DNA of 6,116 nucleotides. It comes from Chloroflexota bacterium (lineage in GTDB: Bacteria > Chloroflexota > Anaerolineae > Aggregatilineales > Phototrophicaceae). Positions within the stretch are counted from its first letter, which is position 1; each line of letters starts with the position of its first letter. The DNA is taken from assembly GCA_003242205.1 (NCBI GenBank), contig QGUR01000275.1, positions 1 through 6,116 on the forward strand, read 5' to 3'. The translations under genes were made by a program, and so were the position numbers. Shown here piece after piece: positions 1-5,803 of the stretch. The notes under the pieces are model-generated. The model ran no database searches, was not told the origin of the DNA, and saw only the letters and a list, made by a program, of their open reading frames with translations.

Positions 1-823
1 CGCGCAGAAAGGCAAGCCCAAGCGTCAGATTCAAGAGCTGCTGGTTACCGCCGATGATGATGAGCGCGTCCATGAAATTGTTCCACTGGCCCTGAAAGCT
101 GAGAATGGCAAGCGAGGTTAGCGCCGGAGTCGCCATCGGCAGCACGATGCGCCAGAAAAGCGTGAAGCGGCTCGCGCCGTCGACCATCGCCGCTTCTTCG
201 ATCTCCACCGGAATGGACTCGAAGAACTGCTTCATCAGGAAAATACCAAAGCCATCGGCGGCCAGAGTCAGGATCAGCCCGTGATAGGTATTGAGAATAC
301 CAAGCTGTTTGAGGATGATGAACCGGGGAATCAGCAGCACGACTGCCGGGACCATCAGCGTGCCAAGCACGATCAGAAAGATTAGCCGGTTCCCCGGAAA
401 TCGGATGCGCGCCAGCGCGTAACCCGCCAGTGAGTCGAACACCAGCCGCAGAATCATGATCGAAACCGAATACAGCGCCGTGTTCGCCGCCCAGCGCGGC
501 AGGTTGAGATTGAGAATCTCCTGATAGCCTTCGGTAGACGGGTTGAACGTGAGATCGGTGGCCATCTCGGAAGCCGGGAGCACGCGGCCATTTTCATCGA
601 CACATGAAATGCCAAACGGCGGAACCGGAATCACCGCCTGTGGCTCCGCGGCAATGGCCGGCAGGCATTTGAACGAGTTAGCCAGCGTGAAAACAAACGG
701 CAGAATCTCGATGAGCGCGAAGATGATGAGCACGACTGCGCCCAGAATGACGAACAACCGGCGCATGATGCGCCACAAGGGCGGCGCCTCGTACTGCGGC
801 ATCTCGATTGAAGCTGTTGTCAT
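1..823 (-). CDS. Sugar ABC transporter permease, MalG/UgpE type (partial, C-terminus off the left edge)
   Basis: This is the second membrane subunit of a carbohydrate ABC importer; it helps form the channel through the cytoplasmic membrane and docks on the ATPase. The ATG at 823 opens a frame that stays open to the window edge (274 residues visible). A good Shine-Dalgarno site (AGGAG at 832-836, 8 nt before ATG) supports this start. A hydrophobic segment lies at about residues 23-50, and several more follow from about residue 113. The BPD-type permease 'EAA' loop is clear: EEAAMVDGASRF with E210-A211-A212 and G216, followed by IVLP at about 226-229; WNNFMDAL at 247-254 is typical of MalG-like proteins. 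The stop of the preceding permease is only 16 nt away, so the two are co-transcribed. The loop after the first membrane segment (about 51-110) seems longer than usual and holds Cys53 and Cys74. Sugar specificity cannot be read from the permease. Confidence 0.93.
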   Translation of the reverse strand, partial: MTTASIEMPQYEAPPLWRIMRRLFVILGAVVLIIFALIEILPFVFTLANSFKCLPAIAAEPQAVIPVPPFGISCVDENGRVLPASEMATDLTFNPSTEGYQEILNLNLPRWAANTALYSVSIMILRLVFDSLAGYALARIRFPGNRLIFLIVLGTLMVPAVVLLIPRFIILKQLGILNTYHGLILTLAADGFGIFLMKQFFESIPVEIEEAAMVDGASRFTLFWRIVLPMATPALTSLAILSFQGQWNNFMDALIIIGGNQQLLNLTLGLAFLR

Positions 824-831
824 GGCCGTTA

Positions 832-836
832 CTCCT
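832..836 (-). promoter_or_regulatory. Ribosome binding site of the MalG-type permease
   Basis: AGGAG on the minus strand lies 8 nt upstream of the ATG at 823. It sits just before the stop codon of the upstream permease (842-840 ends the reading frame 4 nt later on that strand), so the ribosome finishing the first permease covers this site. This fits translational coupling of the two channel subunits. Confidence 0.75.
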
Positions 837-839
837 GGC

Positions 840-1919
840 TCACTCAATCGCCTGTTCGCCAACGATGCGGCGCTGAAGCAACGTGAACGTGAAGATGATG
901 ACGAACAACACGGCCGCTGTCGCCGCCGCCTGACCCATCCGGTTATCGGTGAAACCACTCGCGTAAACGAGATAGGCAATGGTCAGGGTTGTGTTGGCCG
1001 GGCCACCGTTTGAAATCACGAAAATCTGGTCGAAGACCTGAAACGCGCCGATCAAACCCACGGTGACGACGAAAAACGTGGTTGGACGCAGCAGCGGCAC
1101 AGTGATGTGGCGGAAAATCTGGATCGCATTTGCGCCATCAACGACAGCCGCCTCGTAGACCTGCCCCGGAATGTTCTGCAGCGCGGCCAGATAAATCACC
1201 ATCATCGTTCCGATGGTGGTCCAGACATTCAGCATCATAATCATCAGCATGGTTACGCTGGGGCCGCTGATCCAATCCCAGAGGCGGATACTTGCTATCT
1301 CGGTCGATGCCCAGTCGCCGACAGAAGCGCGGGTAATGCCAAACAGGCCGAGAAAGTTGTGAATAATCCCGTTCGGATCGTTGAGCCACGTAACGTCCCG
1401 ATACCCGGGAAAGATCGAATGCAGGAACTGGTTGACAAGGCCGTTACTGCTGAACAGGAACATGAAAATCAGCGAGATGACGACTGAGGACGTAATTGAG
1501 GGAAAATAAAACGCGGTTCTGAAGAAGTCTTTTGCCCTCAGCCAGCGCTGGTTGACGATCACGGCCAGAATCAACGCGAAAAACGTTTGCGTGGGAACCA
1601 CGCCCAGCACGTAATAAACCGTATTCTTTACCGCCGTGAAAAATCGCTCCTGCCGAATACCATCCTCAATCAGCAGGCGCTCGTAATTCCGCAATCCGAC
1701 AAACTGATAGGCATCTTCGCGCGTGAGCGGCGTAATCCCATTCCAGTCGGTGAGACTGAAGTAGCCAGCCGCGATCAGCGGAATAACGAGGAAAACGATC
1801 AGGATGGTCAAAGCGGGGGCGATGAAGCCAAACCCAGTCAGCGCTTCCTGGCGGCGGCGATCAGCCTGTGTGGTGACTCGCTGCGGCGTCACCAGTGGCG
1901 ACGTCAGGCTTTCAGACAT
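840..1919 (-). CDS. Sugar ABC transporter permease, MalF/UgpA type
   Basis: This is the first inner-membrane subunit of the carbohydrate ABC importer and is complete at 359 residues. The N-terminus is cytoplasmic and basic (RRRQEALTGF), followed by a strong membrane segment at about residues 30-54; more segments lie at about 96-123, 138-157, 222-247, 280-303 and 331-348. The EAA loop that contacts the ATPase is QVYEAAVVDGANAIQIF (E256-A257-A258, G262) with ITVPLL at 272-277. GPANTT at 306-311 is common in this family. It lies 82 nt after the binding-protein gene and 16 nt before its partner permease. An AGGA site (8 nt upstream of ATG) supports the start. At 359 residues it is longer than the roughly 290-310 usual for UgpA-like permeases. 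The excess seems to lie in the extracytoplasmic stretch at about residues 158-220, between two membrane segments. Confidence 0.95.
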   Translation of the reverse strand: MSESLTSPLVTPQRVTTQADRRRQEALTGFGFIAPALTILIVFLVIPLIAAGYFSLTDWNGITPLTREDAYQFVGLRNYERLLIEDGIRQERFFTAVKNTVYYVLGVVPTQTFFALILAVIVNQRWLRAKDFFRTAFYFPSITSSVVISLIFMFLFSSNGLVNQFLHSIFPGYRDVTWLNDPNGIIHNFLGLFGITRASVGDWASTEIASIRLWDWISGPSVTMLMIMMLNVWTTIGTMMVIYLAALQNIPGQVYEAAVVDGANAIQIFRHITVPLLRPTTFFVVTVGLIGAFQVFDQIFVISNGGPANTTLTIAYLVYASGFTDNRMGQAAATAAVLFVIIFTFTLLQRRIVGEQAIE

Positions 1920-1952
1920 AACGTCATTCCTTGGTGTCTGAGACGAGACGGG

Positions 1953-1982
1953 CCTCTCTCCGCCTTTGAAGGCGGAGAGAGG
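1953..1982 (-). repeat. Perfect 14-bp inverted repeat between binding-protein and permease genes
   Basis: The arms CCTCTCTCCGCCTT (1953-1966) and AAGGCGGAGAGAGG (1969-1982) are exactly complementary and separated by only two bases, so the transcript would form a GC-rich stem with a tight tetraloop. It lies in the 82-nt gap between the solute-binding protein stop (2002) and the permease start (1919). No run of T follows it on the minus strand, so it is not a standard intrinsic terminator. Its position matches stem-loops in other importer operons (for example after malE) that stabilise the upstream mRNA and keep the binding protein in excess over the membrane subunits. It could also be a copy of a dispersed genomic palindrome. 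The structure is seen directly; the role is inferred. Confidence 0.85.
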
Positions 1983-2001
1983 TTGGTTTAAGGACGTGCC
2001 G

Positions 2002-3234
2002 TTATTCGTCGAGCAGGTCCTGAGCCACGCTCACAGCGTCCTCAATCGCCTCTTCGGGCGTCATGCTGCCATCGATCACCTGCTGAATGTTGCCATTCAG
2101 GGTATCGCGGAACGCCGTGAAGCCAACCGGCAGGATCGGCGCGACCGCATCTGCGGCGGCATCGACGAACGCGCTATATTCCTCGCCGCGAGCCTCCAGC
2201 CACAGGTCAGCAGTGCTGGCACGAGCCGGAGCAGGGCCGAAGCCGGTTTCGGCGGTCATGCGCGAGCCTTCGGGACCGGTCAGGAAGTCCACCAGTGCCC
2301 ACGACTCTTCGGGATACGCATTATCCGCGCCCACCGCGAGGCAGACGGTGAACGTGAGCGTACCTTCGCCGGCGGGGCCAGCGGGCAGAGGCACAACACC
2401 CCAGTCAAGATCCGGATAGGTATCGAGCAAGAACTGGATGACCCAGTTCCCTTCAACCGTCATGGCCGCCGCGCCGTTGCCGAACGCCTCACCGTTCCAG
2501 CCAGCGCCCACTTCGGCAGGCGTGACCAGCGTACCGGCTTCGCGCATCGACCGCCACAGTTCCAGCGCCTGAACAGCGGCGTCGAAGTTGTCGCCCTCAC
2601 CGAAGACCCATTCACCGTCTTCGTTGTAGAGTTCGCCGCCCGCCTGCACGTAGAACGCCATCCAGCGGTCGAGGTCGGCGCTAATCACCAGACCCGGCGT
2701 GCCGGTTGCATCGGTAATCGCCTGCGCGGCGCTCTGGAGGTCTTCCCACGTCCAATCCGCGGTCGGATATTCAACGCCCGCCTCATCGAACAGAGCCCGG
2801 TTGAATTCCAGCCCCAGGATCGAGAAGTCCTTCGGCGGGCAGTAGAACGTGCCATCAACCGTGAAAACTTCGGCCAGCGACGGATAGATGTCTTCGGGAT
2901 CCGTCAGCTTGCCCTCAGCCGTGTCCAGAACACCAGACGAGGCATATTCGGCGATACGGGCCTGCGGCACGTAGAAGACATTGGGATATTCCCCGCTTGC
3001 AAAGGCGGTTTGCAGGGTTGTTTCATATTCTGGCGAGAAGGTGATTTCGACCTTAATGCCCGGATTCGCCTCCTCGAACGCAGCCACCTGCTCTTCCAGC
3101 GCGCGGTTTTCAGCCTCGCCCGACGAAGCGCCCCACAACTGGAGGGTCACTTCGTCCTGCGCCAGAACCGCGCCGCCCAGACTAAACACGACGGCCAGAC
3201 ACAGAACTCCGGTCACCAAAAGAAACTTTCTCAT
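2002..3234 (-). CDS. Extracellular solute-binding protein of a sugar ABC importer (family 1, MalE-like)
   Basis: This captures the sugar outside the membrane and delivers it to the two permeases encoded downstream. The 410-residue product starts with a classical signal peptide: MRK, a hydrophobic core at about 4-24, and probable cleavage after Ala25 (VLA|QD). Cys12 is not in a lipobox, so the sequence does not predict a lipoprotein. The mature part begins VTLQLWGASSGEAENRALEE, the usual first strand and helix of SBP family 1, followed by FEEANPGIKVE (53-63). Later landmarks are AAAMTVEGNWVIQFL (255-269), WGVVPLPAGPAGEGT (278-292) and SWALVDFLTGPEGSRM (311-326), all typical of MalE/UgpB-like proteins. 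The protein is acidic, as many secreted binding proteins are. The ATG at 3234 has a very strong Shine-Dalgarno site (GGAAGGAG, 6 nt upstream). The ligand is likely an alpha-glucoside because the preceding gene encodes a GH65 phosphorylase; this is inference from context. Confidence 0.95.
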   Translation of the reverse strand: MRKFLLVTGVLCLAVVFSLGGAVLAQDEVTLQLWGASSGEAENRALEEQVAAFEEANPGIKVEITFSPEYETTLQTAFASGEYPNVFYVPQARIAEYASSGVLDTAEGKLTDPEDIYPSLAEVFTVDGTFYCPPKDFSILGLEFNRALFDEAGVEYPTADWTWEDLQSAAQAITDATGTPGLVISADLDRWMAFYVQAGGELYNEDGEWVFGEGDNFDAAVQALELWRSMREAGTLVTPAEVGAGWNGEAFGNGAAAMTVEGNWVIQFLLDTYPDLDWGVVPLPAGPAGEGTLTFTVCLAVGADNAYPEESWALVDFLTGPEGSRMTAETGFGPAPARASTADLWLEARGEEYSAFVDAAADAVAPILPVGFTAFRDTLNGNIQQVIDGSMTPEEAIEDAVSVAQDLLDE

Positions 3235-3240
3235 GCGTCA

Positions 3241-3248
3241 CTCCTTCC
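3241..3248 (-). promoter_or_regulatory. Strong ribosome binding site of the solute-binding protein
   Basis: GGAAGGAG lies 6 nt upstream of the ATG at 3234. It is the best Shine-Dalgarno match in the operon, which agrees with the need for more binding protein than permease. Confidence 0.8.
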
Positions 3249-3281
3249 AGATCGATACACCAATTCGGAATACGCGAACTG

Positions 3282-3300
3282 CCCTATCACTGCGATAGGG
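3282..3300 (-). repeat. 7-bp stem-loop overlapping the GH65 stop codon
   Basis: CCCTATC (3282-3288) and GATAGGG (3294-3300) form a perfect inverted repeat around a 5-nt loop. On the minus strand one arm lies in the last GH65 codons, and the other begins within the TGA stop (3289-3287). No T-run follows, so it is not an ordinary terminator. It could be an RNA stem between the first and second genes, or a protein-binding palindrome, or chance. Confidence 0.5.
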
Positions 3301-5494
3301 GTACTGCCTCAGGGTTTCTTACGGTAAATTCCCGCAGTTGTCCCTGGTAGTACACACGAAATGACACTTCCGTCCAGTGTTTCGGCAGGTTTGGCTGCGT
3401 TTTCAGCTCCCCGTTTTCGATTTGCAGGCCGCAGAACCCAAAGACAACCGCCTGCCATACACCGCCACACGCGGCAGCGTGTATGCCTTGCCCCACATTG
3501 CCCTTGTTGTCGTGCAGGTCAATATGGACCGCGTGATAGAGCATCTCATAAGCGACATCGGTGAGGCCCAGCCAGGCGGCGACCCAGGCATGAACCGCCG
3601 GGCTGAGCGATGACCCGTGATCCGTGCGCGGATAGTACGTGTGCCAGTTGTTCAATAGCACCTCGCGCGGGCCGAGTTCGTCGCCCAGCAGCGCCATCAG
3701 CATGACAACATCCGCCTGCTTGATCACCTGCGTTTGGGCAATACGGTGATGTCCCAGAATGGCATGCAGGCTGGTGGTGCGCGGTGTGTAATCGGGAACC
3801 GGCACGTATTCGAGATCGAAGAAGCCGGGGAACTGGACGTGAATCTGCCGCTCTTCATCGAACGGGATATACATTTTGTCGGCGACATCCCGCCAGTGCG
3901 TAAGGCGGTCTGGCGTCAGGTCCAGCGTATCGACCAGACGGCGCGCATCGTCGGGAGCGTGCTGGTGCAGGTAGTCGACCAGCCACAGCGCCGTCTCCAG
4001 ATGCCAGACCACCATGCGATTCACAAATACGCTGTTATCGACGTTCTCGTGGTATTCGTCAGGGCCGATTTGTTGCGAAATCTCGTAACGGTCGCCCGCT
4101 TTCTCCACACGGCTGCCCCAGAAAACCGCCGTATCGAGAATAATCTCCGCGCCGTACCGTCTCAGAAATTCATCGTCGCCGGTCCAGCGCCAGTAAAGCC
4201 AGACCGCATAGGCGATATCCGTCGAAATATGCTGCTCGTTGTCCCCCGTCCAGATGCGGATGCGCGTCCCATCGGCCCCCGGATCGGACCATTGAGGTGT
4301 GGTTTCCTCGCCGGTATCCGTGCTCTCCCAGGGATACATCGCACCCTCATAGCCGTTGGCGCGCGCCTTGTTCCGCGCCCCCGGCAGGTTGTGGTAGCGA
4401 TACATGAGCAGATTGCGCGCGAGTTGCGGCTGGCTCAGTACCAGCGGTGGAACAATGAACAGCTCGGTATCCCAGAAGACGTGTCCCTTGTAGCCGAGGC
4501 CGGAGAGCGTTTTCGCGCCAATGCTCACGCGCTCGTCGAAACGTGGCGCAGCAATCAGGTAGTGGTACGTGGTGAACCGTAGCGCCCGCTGAACTTCGTC
4601 ATCGCCGGAAATTTGGATGTCGGCGGTGTCCCAGTACTCGGCCCATTCGGCTTCGTGCGCCGAAAACAGCAGATCCCAGCCCAATTCGGTCGCTTCATCC
4701 AGCTTGGCGCGAGCCGCTTCGAGCGGCGAATTCGGCACGTCACGGCTGGTGTAAACGGTCGTGAGCTTGGTCAGCGTTGCCGTTTGCTCGCGAGACAGCG
4801 AAAACCGCGTTCTGCTGGCAGGACGACGTTCATCGTCAATTGACTCTACCGCCCCGTCGCAAAGCAGCCGCGAGGCCATTCCCAGCACGTAATTCGACTG
4901 CGCGGTCGTCACCTCCACGCCGGTGGTATCGCCGTCCGCAATCGTCGTTGCGTCCGAGCGCCAGTGGCGAACACCCTGATTGCTCACGTCGGCGTCGATG
5001 ACGCTTTCCACTTCGATGGTTGGATTGCCTTCGACCGCAGTCACGCGCACGCGCTGCGCCATGACATGAACATCGGCGAGGCTGGCAAAACGCTCGAACT
5101 GCACGCGTACGATTGCGCCCGATTGCGCGCGGAAAAGCGCTTCGCGCCGCAGCAGGGCACGCCGCATATCGAGCGTGCGCTCGTAGCCAAAAATAACGCC
5201 CTGTGGCGGGCGCATATGATTTTCGGTCGACTGAACGATGCCAAACGGCGTGCCGTCAACCCAGATTTTTAGGACCAACCAGTTAGGAGCATTTACGAGT
5301 TCCGGAACGAGGGTGTCAGGTGCATGGTTGTAGATGCCATGAACCAACGTCGCGGGAGTCTCGCCGGGATATCCCTCCTCGAACGCGCCGCGTGTACCCA
5401 GGTAACCGTTACCAATCGTAAACAGTGTCTCATGGTGGTGCTGCTCGTCAGGCCGAAACTGGAGTTCGGTCAATTGCCAGAGGCGTTCGAGCAC
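3287..5494 (-). CDS. GH65 family inverting alpha-glucoside phosphorylase (maltose/kojibiose/nigerose-type)
   Basis: GH65 phosphorylases cleave an alpha-linked glucose disaccharide with inorganic phosphate, giving beta-glucose 1-phosphate and the acceptor sugar in the cytoplasm. The 735-residue protein has the family order: an N-terminal beta-sandwich (about 1-270, with TIGNGYLGTRGAFEE at 26-40), a linker, an (alpha/alpha)6 barrel (about 300-670) and a short C-terminal beta domain. Barrel landmarks are GLGYKGHVFWDTELF (332-346), GYEGAMYPWESTDTGEE (381-397), the catalytic acid motif GPDEYHENVDNS (477-488, general acid Glu480), KQAD (592-595), and the HGSSLS loop (626-631) that in this family helps hold phosphate. 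There is no signal peptide. The start is GTG at 5494, supported by a purine-rich AGGGGAG site 7 nt upstream and by family similarity from the first residues. It is the first gene of the operon, 52 nt before the binding-protein gene. It could be a maltose, kojibiose, nigerose, trehalose or other GH65 phosphorylase; I cannot fix the linkage. The GH65 assignment itself is firm. Confidence 0.95.
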   Translation of the reverse strand: MLERLWQLTELQFRPDEQHHHETLFTIGNGYLGTRGAFEEGYPGETPATLVHGIYNHAPDTLVPELVNAPNWLVLKIWVDGTPFGIVQSTENHMRPPQGVIFGYERTLDMRRALLRREALFRAQSGAIVRVQFERFASLADVHVMAQRVRVTAVEGNPTIEVESVIDADVSNQGVRHWRSDATTIADGDTTGVEVTTAQSNYVLGMASRLLCDGAVESIDDERRPASRTRFSLSREQTATLTKLTTVYTSRDVPNSPLEAARAKLDEATELGWDLLFSAHEAEWAEYWDTADIQISGDDEVQRALRFTTYHYLIAAPRFDERVSIGAKTLSGLGYKGHVFWDTELFIVPPLVLSQPQLARNLLMYRYHNLPGARNKARANGYEGAMYPWESTDTGEETTPQWSDPGADGTRIRIWTGDNEQHISTDIAYAVWLYWRWTGDDEFLRRYGAEIILDTAVFWGSRVEKAGDRYEISQQIGPDEYHENVDNSVFVNRMVVWHLETALWLVDYLHQHAPDDARRLVDTLDLTPDRLTHWRDVADKMYIPFDEERQIHVQFPGFFDLEYVPVPDYTPRTTSLHAILGHHRIAQTQVIKQADVVMLMALLGDELGPREVLLNNWHTYYPRTDHGSSLSPAVHAWVAAWLGLTDVAYEMLYHAVHIDLHDNKGNVGQGIHAAACGGVWQAVVFGFCGLQIENGELKTQPNLPKHWTEVSFRVYYQGQLREFTVRNPEAVPLSQ

Positions 5495-5501
5495 AACAGG
5501 A

Positions 5502-5508
5502 CTCCCCT
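5502..5508 (-). promoter_or_regulatory. Ribosome binding site deciding the GTG start of GH65
   Basis: AGGGGAG on the minus strand is 7 nt upstream of GTG (5494-5492). No ATG is available at a sensible place in this frame upstream, and the conserved GH65 N-terminus begins immediately after the GTG, so this site settles the start. Confidence 0.7.
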
Positions 5509-5540
5509 CAGTGAAGTGAACATCACGCCCAGACAGGATA

Positions 5541-5554
5541 CTTAAACGTTTAAG
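5541..5554. promoter_or_regulatory. Perfect 14-bp palindromic operator, LacI-family type
   Basis: CTTAAACGTTTAAG is a perfect palindrome with the central CG and AAACGTTT core common to LacI/GalR-family operators such as those of MalR and CcpA-like sugar regulators. It lies about 47 nt upstream of the GH65 start, between the candidate -10 region and the gene, where a bound repressor would block transcription initiation or early elongation. A sugar-responsive repressor is the natural inference; its gene is not in this window. Confidence 0.7.
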
Positions 5555-5563
5555 CTTCGCTTA

Positions 5564-5592
5564 GGATTAACAAGTTTTGGAGTTCGAGTCAA
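5564..5592 (-). promoter_or_regulatory. Candidate sigma70-type promoter of the GH65-transporter operon
   Basis: On the minus strand TTGACT (5592-5587) is a 5/6 match to the -35 consensus. The -10 is less clear: GTTAAT (5571-5566) matches 4/6 with a short 15-nt spacer, and TAATCC (5569-5564) matches only 2/6 with the ideal 17-nt spacer. The LacI-type palindrome follows directly downstream. The weak -10 might mean a regulated promoter or a different sigma factor. Confidence 0.45.
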
Positions 5593-5651
5593 GAGAAGTT
5601 TGAGCATTTTGCACAGGTTCAGCGTCCGGTGGCCGTCAGGCGGCGTGTCGC

Positions 5652-5680
5652 TTGACGGGCCGTGTGCCAGATGGTATGGT
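5652..5680 (+). promoter_or_regulatory. Sigma70-type promoter of the riboswitch-EamA transcript
   Basis: TTGACG (5652-5657) and TATGGT (5675-5680) are separated by exactly 17 nt and match the -35 and -10 consensus at 5/6 and 4/6. Transcription would begin near 5687-5688, about ten bases before the riboswitch. The good spacing and the RNA right after it make this the best promoter in the window. Confidence 0.7.
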
Positions 5681-5696
5681 CATACGCACCTTACCG

Positions 5697-5803
5697 AAGG
5701 ATGGCTAGGGTTCCGCTGAACACGTTCAGGCTGGTCCGAGCGCCATAGAAGGCCGCTGAGACGGCTCGCACCTTGAGGACGAAAAGGCCAGAGGGGGTAG
5801 GTA
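5697..5803 (+). promoter_or_regulatory. ykkC-class riboswitch aptamer (guanidine-I or a ykkC subtype 2 relative)
   Basis: The hallmark ykkC core is present and correctly folded. ATGGC (5701-5705) pairs with GCCAT (5742-5746). Inside it lie the conserved strands CTAGGGTTCCG (5705-5715) and CTGGTCCGAG (5731-5740), joined by the hairpin CTGAA-cacg-TTCAG (5716-5729). An optional hairpin follows, GCCG (5752-5755) with CGGC (5762-5765). The 3' domain is closed by ACCT (5770-5773) with AGGT (5799-5802) and contains GGACGAAAAGG (5777-5787), resembling the GGGAYAAAAGCCC element of the class. ykkC RNAs sense guanidine (subtype 1) or, in variants, ppGpp, PRPP or nucleoside diphosphates. The 3' half matches no subtype cleanly from memory, so the ligand is left open. 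A transporter of the DMT superfamily downstream is compatible with guanidine export. The class call is firm; the subtype is not. Confidence 0.88.

Noticed and set aside
543..1013. 156-codon open frame on the plus strand across the two permeases
   Set aside because: Low-complexity Met/Arg-rich shadow translation opposite two genes with clear EAA loops.
1953..1982. Intrinsic terminator after the solute-binding protein gene
   Set aside because: Neither strand shows a T-run after the stem, and the permeases downstream need the same transcript.
3282..3300. Resemblance to a tet operator (CCCTATCA...GATAG)
   Set aside because: The half-site spacing is 5 instead of 3 and it lies at the end of GH65 rather than in a promoter, with no tetR or tet gene nearby.
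1966..3327. 453-codon open frame on the plus strand opposite the solute-binding protein gene
   Set aside because: It is rich in Arg and His with no recognisable domain, and lies antisense to a gene with a clear signal peptide, SBP motifs and a strong ribosome binding site. It is a codon-bias shadow.
3734..4582. 282-codon open frame on the plus strand opposite GH65
   Set aside because: It has no family features and lies fully antisense to the catalytic part of GH65, whose motifs are intact.
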